DNA of 64,000 nt, taken from the NCBI GenBank assembly GCA_965219635.1, contig OZ244783.1, positions 1,488,001 through 1,552,000 on the forward strand, given 5' to 3'. The notes beneath the pieces are model-generated. The model made no database searches. It was given only the letters and a program-made list of their open reading frames with translations, and had not been told where the DNA came from. The DNA comes from JAPOXR01 sp965219635. GTDB taxonomy: Bacteria; Pseudomonadota; Alphaproteobacteria; Rhodobacterales; Rhodobacteraceae. The number at the start of each line of letters is the position of its first letter. Positions within the stretch are counted from its first letter, which is position 1. Of the stretch, positions 8,327-16,963 are shown one piece after another. Position numbers and translations under genes: made by a program.

Positions 8327-9736
8327 ATGAAAACTGCCGCAGACGTCCTCACCTTCCTTGAGGAGGAGGAGGTCGACTATGTCGATATGCGATTCACCGA
8401 TCCGCGGGGCAAGCTTCAACACGTCACAATGCGATCAAGCCATGTAGACGAAGACCTGTTCGAAGACGGATTCATGTTCGATGGTTCCTCCATTGCCGGT
8501 TGGAAGTCGATCGAGGTCTCCGACATGAAGATGATGCCGGATCCGAATTCTGTCTATCTTGACCCGTTCTACGCGGAACGGACAGCCTGCATACATTGCT
8601 GCGTTGTCGAACCCGATACCGGGGAACCTTACCTCCGGGACCCGAGAAGCACAGCCGAAAAAGCCGAGATGTTTCTGAAGTCGACTGGCATTGGCGATGT
8701 CGCATATTTCGGGCCGGAGGCGGAATTCTTCCTGTTTGACGATGTCCGCTTCTCCAACACCATGAACAAGGTGTCCTACGAACTTGACGCGCTGGATGCC
8801 TCGTGGAACACAGATTCAGAGTATTCCATGGGCAACACCGGACACCGTCCAGGAGTAAAGGGCGGGTATTTTCCGGTGAATCCAGTGGACGCCGGACAAG
8901 ACATCAGGTCAGAGATGCTCTCGACCATGGCCCAGATGGGCATGAATGTTGACAAGCACCATCACGAGGTCGCCTCCTGCCAGCATGAACTCGGATTGAT
9001 CTTTTCTTCGCTGACCGACCAGGGAGACCAGCTCCAGAAATACAAATACGTCGTTCAGAATGTTGCCCATGCTTATGGCAAGTCGGCAACATTCATGCCG
9101 AAACCGATCGCAGGTGACAACGGCACCGGCATGCACGTCAACATGTCGATCTGGAAGGATGGCTCCCCGGTTTTTGCAGGCAACAAGTATGCGGACCTCA
9201 GCGACGAGGGCTTGTGGTTCATTGGTGGCATTCTCAAGCACTCAAAGGCGCTCAACGCCTTCACCAATCCAACCACAAACTCCTACAAGCGCCTGATACC
9301 GGGCTTTGAAGCGCCAGTTCTCAGGGCATATTCGGCCCGCAACCGCTCAGGTTGCGTCCGAATTCCCTGGACAGAGAGCCCGAAGGCAAAGCGGGTAGAG
9401 GCGCGCTTCCCGGATCCGACCGCAAATCCCTATCTTTGTTTTGCATCCTTGCTCATGGCCGGACTTGATGGAATCCGCAACAAAGTCGATCCCGGTGAGG
9501 CGATGGACAAGAACCTGTATGATCTCCCACCCGAGGAACTGCAGGGCATCCCGACAGTCTGTTCATCCTTGCGTGAAGCTCTGGACGAACTCAATCAGGA
9601 TATGGATTTCCTGCTTGCAGGCGATGTGTTCAACAAGGACCAGATTGAGGGATACTGCGAGTTGAAATGGGAAGAGGTTTACGCGTTTGAACACGCACCC
9701 CACCCGATCGAGTTCGATATGTACTACTCAGCCTGA
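8327..9736 (+). CDS. glnA: Glutamine synthetase, type I
   Basis: 469 residues of GSI. Visible motifs: MFDGSSIAGW near the N-terminus, the GPEAEFFLFD metal-ligand region, NGTGMHVNMS, and NRSGCVRIPW. The adenylylation loop NLYDLPPEE carries the target Tyr, so this is the GSI-beta form controlled by GlnE and PII. It makes glutamine from glutamate, ammonia and ATP. It is the second gene of the glnBA unit and is closed by a strong hairpin terminator 26 bases beyond the stop. Confidence 0.97.
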   Translation: MKTAADVLTFLEEEEVDYVDMRFTDPRGKLQHVTMRSSHVDEDLFEDGFMFDGSSIAGWKSIEVSDMKMMPDPNSVYLDPFYAERTACIHCCVVEPDTGEPYLRDPRSTAEKAEMFLKSTGIGDVAYFGPEAEFFLFDDVRFSNTMNKVSYELDALDASWNTDSEYSMGNTGHRPGVKGGYFPVNPVDAGQDIRSEMLSTMAQMGMNVDKHHHEVASCQHELGLIFSSLTDQGDQLQKYKYVVQNVAHAYGKSATFMPKPIAGDNGTGMHVNMSIWKDGSPVFAGNKYADLSDEGLWFIGGILKHSKALNAFTNPTTNSYKRLIPGFEAPVLRAYSARNRSGCVRIPWTESPKAKRVEARFPDPTANPYLCFASLLMAGLDGIRNKVDPGEAMDKNLYDLPPEELQGIPTVCSSLREALDELNQDMDFLLAGDVFNKDQIEGYCELKWEEVYAFEHAPHPIEFDMYYSA

Positions 9737-9761
9737 TTGGCCACATTCAATCATACTCTTG

Positions 9762-9796
9762 GGGCTGGCAGCTGAGAAACGTTGCCGGCCCTTTTT
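9762..9796 (+). terminator. Rho-independent terminator after glnA
   Basis: GGGCTGGCAGC (9762-9772) pairs with GTTGCCGGCCC (9781-9791) over 11 positions with two G-U wobbles around an 8-base loop. The stem is followed at once by TTTTT (9792-9796). It lies 26 bases past the glnA stop and ends the glnBA transcript. Confidence 0.85.
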
Positions 9797-9900
9797 GTTG
9801 CGACAGCATCGACCGGACACATGTCCACTTGAAGGTCCGTTTCTTTGGACTGAACTATCAGGCTCATTCGTGGCCATGGCGGTCAGGCAAGAGCCGTAAT

Positions 9901-10296
9901 GGCGACCTGAAGGCAAGACCAGAGCTGGCGGCAAGAGTTCCAGGAGCTCGCCTGCGCCACGATCGTGCTGCGCTGGCTGAACGTCGCGTCACCGGGGATT
10001 GAATACCGAACCAGGCGATGCTCATCGGTTTGACCCCTTCTCAAAAGCTGGCGAGTTCGGAAATCGAGGACATTGTCACGACGGCTGACCACCTGTTCCG
10101 CTCTGCCTACGAAACTGCAGGCCGGGCCGGCCCGCCACCAGGAAGACGCTCCGCTTCCGCGGTCGAAGCCTGTAAAACGATCAAGTAAGTCGAATTCAAC
10201 ATTCTCAAGGCGCCGGGAACGGCACTGGTGAGTGATGCGGCAACTGAGGTCATCTACATGCCACCGGAGGGCGAGGAAATTCTTGAGAGCAAGACC
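9901..10296 (+). pseudogene. Degraded Fic (Fido) family gene, N-terminal half only
   Basis: One frame (9901 phase) shows the family's N-terminal pattern broken by stops. It holds HDRAALAERRVTGD, then TGA at 10000, then IPNQAMLIGLTPSQK and ASSEIEDIVTTADHLF, the diagnostic Fic_N segment. TAA at 10186 breaks it again, after which KAPGTALVSDAATEV and IYMPPEGEEILESK correspond to the later 'PGT..V....EV.Y.PPEGE' block. The spacer between the two blocks is shorter than expected, suggesting an internal deletion. The catalytic HPFxxGNGR motif is absent. Two in-frame stops and the missing domain mean no functional AMPylase. Resemblance is from memory of the family; a profile search would settle it. 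Confidence 0.72.
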
Positions 10297-10650
10297 TGCC
10301 ATTCGCTTTCCGGGCAGGGTATCCCCGCCAATGGACGATTGTACCAGTTCAGCCGGAAGGCAGCCTGATATCACGGCGCATGCGGCAAGTTCGCGATCGC
10401 CGGACACTCCCGGTGAGGATCTAAGCCTAACGGTCCGCAAATAATCCGAATCACAACTCTTGGGCCTACCTGCAATACGCCGGTTTCTGCTTGCCAAAAG
10501 CCCGGCAATCTCTTCCTGAAAGGCTCCGAGCAAGTAAAAATACGCAGAATTTGAGAAAATATCTGCCGACCCAGAAATTTCCTTTGACCGGTCGCCAATT
10601 CTGTAGTTTCAATTCGGAATCAAAACCCTGTTCATCTGGAGGTGTAACGG
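10297..10650. other. Non-coding stretch before dddP
   Basis: No frame here looks like a conserved protein. The 3' part is A+T-richer and should hold the dddP promoter. A GGAGGTG ribosome-binding site (10638-10644) lies just before the dddP start. Confidence 0.5.
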
Positions 10651-11976
10651 ATGGACGTCTACAGAATTCCCTCAAGAAAAATCCACCCGGAGCGCGGCCC
10701 CCTGCTAGGAGACGGTTCGCCGAACGACGGTGATCGCGTCCAGATCGGGCCAACCATGCTCGCCTTTCGGGAATGGGAGGCTGCTGGGTTGGCACTGCCG
10801 GACCTGGATGCAATGCGCACATACCGTTGGAAGCGGCTTACACGGCATGTTACCGACCGAGACTATGGCGGCATCCTACTATTCGACCCATTGAACATCC
10901 GCTACGCAACCGACACGACGAACATGCAGTTGTGGAACACGCACAACCCGTTCCGGGCGGTTCTGCTGTGCGCCGACGGCTATATGGTTCTGTTCGACTA
11001 CAAGAAGACCGAGTTCCTTTCGGAGTTCAATCCACTGGTGCGTGAAGTACGCTCAGGCGCGGGCTTCTTCTATTTTTCGACCGGCGACCATTCGGAACAA
11101 CGCGCTGTCGACTTTGCCGGTCAGATCGTAGAAATCATGTCTGCCCATGCCGGCACCAATCGCCGGCTGGCAGTGGACAAGATCATGCCTCATGGCCTTG
11201 AAGCGCTGACCAAGGCAGGCTTCGAGATCTTTGATGGCGAGGAAGTCACGGAAAAGTCGCGCTCCGTCAAGGGCGAGGATGAATTACGCGCCATGCGGTG
11301 CGCCTCTCTCGCCTGCGAGCACGCCATTGCCGAAATGCACAAGCAAGCCGTGCCGGGCAAGACCGAGAACGACATCTGGTCGGTCCTGCATGCCGAGAAC
11401 ATCCGGCGCGGTGGAGAGTGGATTGAAACCCGCCTGCTTGCCAGCGGCCCCCGTACCAACCCATGGTTTCAGGAGTGTGGGCCCCGGGTTCTGCAGAACA
11501 ACGAAATACTCGCTTTTGATACGGACCTTGTTGGATCCTATGGAATCTGCGTCGACATATCCCGGACCTGGTGGATTGGGGACGATGCGCCCCGGCCGGA
11601 CATGGTTCGCGCCATGCAGCATGCACACGAACATATTTCGACCAATATGGAAATGCTGGCGCCGGGAGTCACCTTCAAGGAACTTATTCTTGGAGGGCAC
11701 AAACTCGCTCCCGAATACCAGGAACGAAAATACAGCTGTAAGTTCCATGGGGTCGGTCTTTGCGACGAATGGCCACATATCTGCTACGAGGATGCCTACG
11801 AGCCCGGTGCATTTGAATATGTGCTTGAGCCAGGCATGGTGTTCTGCGTCGAGGCACTTGTCGGTGAACAGGGTGGAGATTTCTCGATCAAGCTTGAAGA
11901 CCAGGTGGTGGTGACCGAGACCGGTTATGAGAATTTGAGCCGGTATCCGTTTGACGAACGGCTGATGGGCCTTTGA
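10651..11976 (+). CDS. dddP: DMSP lyase, DddP family (M24 metallopeptidase fold)
   Basis: 441 residues. DddP cleaves dimethylsulfoniopropionate to dimethyl sulfide and acrylate in the cytoplasm using a two-metal M24 fold. All residues reported for Roseovarius DddP are present at a constant offset of five: metal ligands Asp290, Asp292, Asp302 (FDTDLVGSYGICVDISR), His366 (FHGVGLCD), Glu401 (FCVEAL) and Glu416 (KLEDQVV), and the catalytic base Asp372. YATDTTNMQLWNTHNPFRA and SGPRTNPWFQECGPR are also DddP-like. The ATG follows GGAGGTG at a good distance. No transporter or acrylate gene is adjacent; the neighbour is a convergent MATE gene. A plain Xaa-Pro peptidase is less likely given the full match. 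Confidence 0.9.
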   Translation: MDVYRIPSRKIHPERGPLLGDGSPNDGDRVQIGPTMLAFREWEAAGLALPDLDAMRTYRWKRLTRHVTDRDYGGILLFDPLNIRYATDTTNMQLWNTHNPFRAVLLCADGYMVLFDYKKTEFLSEFNPLVREVRSGAGFFYFSTGDHSEQRAVDFAGQIVEIMSAHAGTNRRLAVDKIMPHGLEALTKAGFEIFDGEEVTEKSRSVKGEDELRAMRCASLACEHAIAEMHKQAVPGKTENDIWSVLHAENIRRGGEWIETRLLASGPRTNPWFQECGPRVLQNNEILAFDTDLVGSYGICVDISRTWWIGDDAPRPDMVRAMQHAHEHISTNMEMLAPGVTFKELILGGHKLAPEYQERKYSCKFHGVGLCDEWPHICYEDAYEPGAFEYVLEPGMVFCVEALVGEQGGDFSIKLEDQVVVTETGYENLSRYPFDERLMGL

Positions 11977-12000
11977 TCCCCGGTATAGGAGACCATGGCG

Positions 12001-13398
12001 TCAGCTGAAACGGCTTGACTGGTCCATGCTTTTGAAATCGAGCCGGGCAAGCAAGCGGTTGAAACGGATATAGAGCAGCACGGCGGCTATTCCCAATCCG
12101 ACGACTAGTCCCGACCAGACGCCAGGGCCGCCGCCTCCGAAGGTGAATCCAGCCAGATAGCTCACCGGGATGCCGACCACGGTGTAGCTGAAGGCGGCAA
12201 TGATCATTGGAAAATGCGTGTCCTTCAAGCCGCGCAATAATCCCAACGCCACGACCTGCAAGGCGTCGCCTGCCTGAAACAATACAGCAACGTAAATCAA
12301 GGATACTCCGGCAGAGACAACGAGAGGAGCATTTTCATCTGTGCTGCTCAGGAAGGCGCGAACAAGGGTTTCCGGGAAAGTCAGCAGCACGCACACAACG
12401 ATTGCCACAGCCACCAAGCATAAGATGGTTGCCGCCTGGTATGCGAGAACAATCTCGTCACGCCTGCCGGCTCCCAGCGCCCGCCCAACCATCACCGTGC
12501 CGGCATTGGCCAGGCCAAGATAGATCATGAAGACAAAGGCAGCGATTTCGAGCACAATTCCATGGGCAGCAAGCGTTGCCGTATCGATCCATCCCATCAT
12601 CAGCATCGTGGTCGCAAAAAACCCGGTCTCGGCTACAAGCGTGGCGCTGATGGGCCATCCGAGATTGAACACCTCGACAGCCACAGGCCAATCCGGCCGG
12701 AAGAAATTGGAAAACAACGAATACTGGCGAAACAGCGGCTTCGAATAGACGTAGCCCACCATGACGGCGAATGCCAACCCGTGAGCCGCTATCGTCGCCA
12801 CTGCTGCCCCCTCGATACCCATCTCGGGGAAGCCCAGATTGCCGAATATCAGCGCGTAGTTGGCAACTATATTGAACAGGGCCCCGGCGAGCGTTGCCCA
12901 CAGGACAACCCGTGGTTGGACCAATGCAAAGAAGAAGCTCTTCAACGCCATTATGCCGAGAGACGGAAACAGGGACCACATGGCAATCCGCATATAGTCA
13001 CCGGCCAATCCTGCAGTGGTTTCCTCCTGGCCAACCATGAGCAGGAAGGCTTCCGTGTGCCATAGCGGATAAAGGATGATTACACCGAATGCGATCGACA
13101 GCCACAGCCCCATCCGGACAACCCGCCGGACTCTCCACGTCTGACCGGCACCCTCAGCGCTTGCAGCAAGCGGCACGGTTGCCATCGCACAGCCCGAACC
13201 GACAAGAAATAGCACCGTCAGAAGGGTTGCGCCGAGCACACCGCCCGCAAGTTCCTCTACCCCGTACCAGCCCAACATGACCGCATCGGTCAAGTGTTTC
13301 AGCGATTGGGTAAGGTTGCTGCCAATGACTGGCAAGGCGAGAGACATTGTGGCGCCAACCTGCGCAACCAGGGGCGCGTTCTTCCTGAAGACTTTCAT
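12001..13398 (-). CDS. MATE family multidrug/toxin efflux transporter
   Basis: About 465 residues with twelve predicted hydrophobic segments and the two-half MATE organisation: LALPVIGSNLTQSLKHLTDAVMLGW at the start of the N-half and LGWPISATLVAETGFFATTMLMMGW at the start of the C-half. MATE proteins export cationic drugs or metabolites using a Na+ or H+ gradient across the inner membrane. The ATG at 13398 is chosen over a TTG 18 bases upstream; neither has a strong ribosome site. It is convergent with dddP (24-base gap) and divergent from parE. Substrate cannot be told. Confidence 0.88.
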   Translation of the reverse strand: MKVFRKNAPLVAQVGATMSLALPVIGSNLTQSLKHLTDAVMLGWYGVEELAGGVLGATLLTVLFLVGSGCAMATVPLAASAEGAGQTWRVRRVVRMGLWLSIAFGVIILYPLWHTEAFLLMVGQEETTAGLAGDYMRIAMWSLFPSLGIMALKSFFFALVQPRVVLWATLAGALFNIVANYALIFGNLGFPEMGIEGAAVATIAAHGLAFAVMVGYVYSKPLFRQYSLFSNFFRPDWPVAVEVFNLGWPISATLVAETGFFATTMLMMGWIDTATLAAHGIVLEIAAFVFMIYLGLANAGTVMVGRALGAGRRDEIVLAYQAATILCLVAVAIVVCVLLTFPETLVRAFLSSTDENAPLVVSAGVSLIYVAVLFQAGDALQVVALGLLRGLKDTHFPMIIAAFSYTVVGIPVSYLAGFTFGGGGPGVWSGLVVGLGIAAVLLYIRFNRLLARLDFKSMDQSSRFS

Positions 13399-13637
13399 TC
13401 GGCTGCCGTATGCCAAGCGCCGAATTTCAACAAGTGCAGCGGGACTTCAAAAGTCGGCACTGCGCCAGGCGCAGCAAATGGCCAGCGGATTGCCCGGTGG
13501 AAACAGCAGGACAGCAGGTGGCCTCAAGGCGACGGATTGGGAATACTGCCATCTGAATCAAACAAATGGCATTTGCGGTTACCACCAACTCCAGCATATA
13601 GTGTACAAAAAAGAGCAGTAACTACAGAGGCCACACG

Positions 13638-15611
13638 ATGGGTTTCGGGATTCCCGGCTCAACCACACCGGTGCAAGGCACTTACGACGCCTCCTCAATC
13701 GAGGTTCTGGAGGGTTTGGAACCCGTCAGAAAACGACCCGGGATGTACATTGGCGGAACAGACGCCCGAGCCCTCCATCACCTTGCTGCCGAGGTCATCG
13801 ACAATGCAATGGACGAGGCCGTTGCAGGCCATGCAAGCCGTATCGAGGTCGAGTTCCATGACGACCATTCACTGACCGTCACTGACAACGGACGGGGAAT
13901 TCCGGTGGATCCTCATCCGAAGTTTCCGGACAAGTCTGCCTTGGAAGTCATACTGACAACTCTTCATGCGGGCGGCAAATTCTCGGGCAAGGTGTATCAG
14001 ACAGCTGGTGGACTACACGGTGTCGGAGTCTCGGTCGTCAACGCTCTGTCCGAGCAAATGACGGTTGAGGTCATCCGGAACCGGTCACGCTATACTCAGT
14101 CCTTTTCGCGCGGAAAGGCACTGGGAGAACTGGTGAAGGCGGGCGGCGCGTCAAATCGCAAGGGGACTTCCGTTACGTTTAGGCCCGACCCGCAGATATT
14201 CGGGGCTGGAGCCCGGCTGGATCCTGCCAGGGTGCTCGCGATGGTCCGGTCGAAGGCTTATCTGTTTTCCGGAGTCGAACTGCGGTGGAAGTGCGCGGTG
14301 AACTGCGCCGGCGTTCCGGAAACTGCGACCTTTCATTTTCCAGGTGGTCTGGCGGACTTTCTTTGCGACACGCTGAACGGGTCGGCGGTCCACGCCGAAC
14401 AGCCGTTTGCCGGCAGGGTCGAATTCGCAGAACGCTTCGGCGACGGGACAGCCGGCTCGGTCGAGTGGGCGATCAACTGGTCGGCAAGCAGGGACGGCTT
14501 CACCCGCTCCTATTGCAACACGGTCCCGACAACTGAAGGCGGTACCCACGAAGCCGGTTTCTGGACAGCGATCCTGAAGGGTATCCGGGCTTATGGGGAG
14601 TACGTGTCCAACCGGCGAACTGCCCAGATCAATCGTGAAGACCTCCAGTCGACCGGATGCGCACTAGTCTCCTGCTTCATTGAGGAACCTGAATTCGTCG
14701 GCCAGACCAAGGACCGACTTGCAAGCGCCGCTGCACAACGTCTCGTAGAGAACTCCGTACGCGACCATTTCGACAACTGGCTGGCATCCGACCCGAGAGC
14801 ATCTGCAGCAATTCTTGAGCATCTTGTTACCCAATCCGAGGACCGGTTGCGGCGGAAGGCGGAGAAGGAAACGTCGCGAAAATCGGCCACCAGGAAACTC
14901 CGCCTGCCAGGAAAGCTGGCGGATTGCTCGGATACATCGCGCGAGGGTACTGAACTGTTCATCGTCGAAGGCGATTCTGCAGGCGGGTCGGCCAAAATGG
15001 CGCGCGACCGCCACAAGCAGGCTCTGCTGCCCCTTCGGGGCAAGATCCTGAACGTCCTAGGGGCGTCGTCGGCGAAGATGCATCAGAACAGCGAAATCAA
15101 CGACCTTTGCCTGGCACTCGGCGTGAAATCAGGCAGCAAGATTGATCCCGGCGACCTCCGTTACGAGAAGATCATAATTATGACGGATGCTGACGTTGAC
15201 GGTGCCCATATCGCCTCGCTGCTGATGACGTTTTTCTTCACCCAATTGCGGGAAGTCATTGAATTCGGTCATCTTTATCTCGCATGCCCGCCACTCTACC
15301 GCATATCACAAGGGCCAGTTCGGCACTATGCGCGTGACGAAGCCGAGAAAGACCGGATTCTGGCTGAAGGATTGAACGGCAAGGGCAAGGTCGAGATTTC
15401 CCGATTCAAGGGACTTGGGGAGATGGATGCCAAGGACCTCAAGAGCACAACCATGTGCCCATCCACCAGGCGGCTGATACGGGTCGATATTGAGGACGGC
15501 GACGGCGGTGAGACACACTCACTGATCACGAGGCTAATGGGCCGGAAGCCTGAGGAACGCTTCCGTTTCCTCCAGGAAAACGCCCGTTTCGCCCCTGAAC
15601 TGGACATCTGA
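13638..15611 (+). CDS. parE: DNA topoisomerase IV subunit B
   Basis: 657 residues. GHKL ATPase features are visible: EVIDNAMDEA (catalytic Glu/Asn), DNGRGIPV and GGLHGVGVSVVNALS. The transducer domain follows, then the TOPRIM segment LFIVEGDSAGGSAKMARDR, IMTDADVDGAHI and the end motif RFKGLGEMDAKDL. With ParC it decatenates daughter chromosomes. ParE rather than GyrB is indicated by the short length (GyrB is about 800) and by lack of the long C-terminal insertion. It is a single gene; downstream begins the iron transport unit. Confidence 0.95.
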   Translation: MGFGIPGSTTPVQGTYDASSIEVLEGLEPVRKRPGMYIGGTDARALHHLAAEVIDNAMDEAVAGHASRIEVEFHDDHSLTVTDNGRGIPVDPHPKFPDKSALEVILTTLHAGGKFSGKVYQTAGGLHGVGVSVVNALSEQMTVEVIRNRSRYTQSFSRGKALGELVKAGGASNRKGTSVTFRPDPQIFGAGARLDPARVLAMVRSKAYLFSGVELRWKCAVNCAGVPETATFHFPGGLADFLCDTLNGSAVHAEQPFAGRVEFAERFGDGTAGSVEWAINWSASRDGFTRSYCNTVPTTEGGTHEAGFWTAILKGIRAYGEYVSNRRTAQINREDLQSTGCALVSCFIEEPEFVGQTKDRLASAAAQRLVENSVRDHFDNWLASDPRASAAILEHLVTQSEDRLRRKAEKETSRKSATRKLRLPGKLADCSDTSREGTELFIVEGDSAGGSAKMARDRHKQALLPLRGKILNVLGASSAKMHQNSEINDLCLALGVKSGSKIDPGDLRYEKIIIMTDADVDGAHIASLLMTFFFTQLREVIEFGHLYLACPPLYRISQGPVRHYARDEAEKDRILAEGLNGKGKVEISRFKGLGEMDAKDLKSTTMCPSTRRLIRVDIEDGDGGETHSLITRLMGRKPEERFRFLQENARFAPELDI

Positions 15612-15760
15612 CGAAGCGCGTTCCCGGCATCCTGAACTGGTCCAGCAATTCACCATCGGCAGAATTGAGGTAGCCGGGTTCGGTCGCAAGTAGTTCAGTA
15701 CAGGATCGATTCCATTATCCCAAACGGCCAGATGCACGATTTGCGATTGACAGCTTCCTA

Positions 15761-15783
15761 TTTCCGAGTAATTTACTCGGAAA
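15761..15783. promoter_or_regulatory. Perfect palindrome upstream of iron importer (probable operator)
   Basis: Arms TTTCCGAGTA and TACTCGGAAA are exact reverse complements separated by ATT. The site ends 20 bases before the ATG of the iron-binding protein, where a repressor would block transcription or early elongation. The core CCGAGTAA resembles half-sites of Rrf2-type iron regulators (IscR/RirA group) only loosely, so I do not assign a protein. Confidence 0.6.
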
Positions 15784-15803
15784 TCAAACATCGGAGTCAA
15801 ATC

Positions 15804-16850
15804 ATGACAAACTTGAACGTCCGCCGCTCCATTTGCGCTGCGGCTATCTTCGCTGCAATCATCCCGATTCAGCTTCCAGCCCAGGAAGAAGGGAGTGTGG
15901 TCAACATCTACTCGGCCCGGCAGCAGGAGTTGATCGAACCGCTGCTTGAGAGGTTTCGGGAACAAACTGGGACAGAGTTCAACCTGGTCACCGGCCGGGC
16001 AGATGAACTGCTCACCAGACTTGCCCTGGAAGCAGAGGAGACACCTGCTGATCTGTTCATAACCGTTGATGCAGGCAGGTTGCATCGTGCGAAAGAGGCC
16101 GGCGTTCTCCAACCGATTGACCACGAGGAGATTACCAGTGCCGTTCCGGCTCACCTGCAGGATTCCGACAAACTCTGGGTTGGCCTCTCCAAAAGAGCGC
16201 GGGTTGTGGTCTATGCGCCCGAACGCGTCAACGCATCCCGGCTGTCCACCTACGAAGCACTCACTGACTGGGACTGGCAAGGCAGGATTTGCATCCGGTC
16301 CTCAAGCAACATCTATAACCAATCGCTTGTTGCATCATTGATTGCGTCTCTGGGCGCAGTGGCGGCAGATGATTGGGCAAGAGGCTTGGTTTGGAACATG
16401 GCACGGAATCCGTCAGGCGGTGATACCGACCAGATCAGGGCAGTTGCGGCTGGGGAGTGCGACCTCGCGGTTGTCAACACCTACTATTTCGGCAGGCTTG
16501 CCGGAAGTAGCGACCCTGACGATCAGGCAATTGCCAACTCCTTGAAGATCCACTGGCCCAATCAGGCAGAAGGAGATCGCGGCACCCATGTGAATGTCAG
16601 CGGTGCAGGCATCACAAAGCATGCCAAGAATCGCGAAGCGGCACTTGCTCTCCTGGCTTATCTCGTCTCTCCTGAGGCACAGCAATGGTACGCCGAAGTG
16701 AACTTTGAATATCCGGTTGTGCCAGGCACGCCTGTGTCTCCAGTCCTTGAATCGTTCGGCGAATTCAGGGAAGACGACCTCGATCTCTCTTTGCTTGGTA
16801 CCCACAACTGGCAAGCCGTCGAGTTGATGGACCGTGTTGGTTGGAGGTAA
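15804..16850 (+). CDS. Ferric-iron ABC transporter substrate-binding protein
   Basis: 348 residues with a signal peptide (NVRRSICAAAIFAAIIPIQLPAQ) and a periplasmic-binding fold like FbpA/FutA/IdiA: VNIYSARQQELIEPLLERF, LVTGRADELLTRL, FITVDAGRLHRAKEAGVLQP, ICIRSSSNIYNQSLVASLI and the NTYYFGRLAG metal-binding Tyr region. It binds Fe3+ in the periplasm and delivers it to the permease that follows. The ATG at 15804 is chosen because it gives a clean signal peptide and follows CGGAG; frames reading further upstream cross the palindrome. The gene is 112 bases before the permease. Confidence 0.9.
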   Translation: MTNLNVRRSICAAAIFAAIIPIQLPAQEEGSVVNIYSARQQELIEPLLERFREQTGTEFNLVTGRADELLTRLALEAEETPADLFITVDAGRLHRAKEAGVLQPIDHEEITSAVPAHLQDSDKLWVGLSKRARVVVYAPERVNASRLSTYEALTDWDWQGRICIRSSSNIYNQSLVASLIASLGAVAADDWARGLVWNMARNPSGGDTDQIRAVAAGECDLAVVNTYYFGRLAGSSDPDDQAIANSLKIHWPNQAEGDRGTHVNVSGAGITKHAKNREAALALLAYLVSPEAQQWYAEVNFEYPVVPGTPVSPVLESFGEFREDDLDLSLLGTHNWQAVELMDRVGWR

Positions 16851-16867
16851 AGATTAGCCAGTTTTAT

Positions 16868-16890
16868 GCGGCGGCTATCAAGGCCGCCGC
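16868..16890 (+). promoter_or_regulatory. Strong intercistronic hairpin between binding protein and permease
   Basis: GCGGCGGC (16868-16875) and GCCGCCGC (16883-16890) form an 8-bp all-G/C stem with a 7-base loop. No T-run follows (TTACAG), so it is not a classic terminator. The position suits a stem that protects the abundant binding-protein mRNA or attenuates the permease. Confidence 0.65.
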
Positions 16891-16906
16891 TTACAGAGGC
16901 CCCATT

Positions 16907-16963
16907 ATGCCCAACAGCAGGATTGCGTTTCTGAGCAAGGCAGAGAACGAGCCAGAATACTGA
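16907..16963 (+). CDS. Possible 18-residue leader ORF overlapping the permease start
   Basis: ATG at 16907 opens an 18-codon frame whose TGA (16961-16963) shares its A with the ATG of the permease. Such a TGATG arrangement usually signals translational coupling. No known peptide is recognised. It could equally be chance, or the remains of an earlier N-terminus of the permease lost by frameshift. Confidence 0.3.
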   Translation: MPNSRIAFLSKAENEPEY

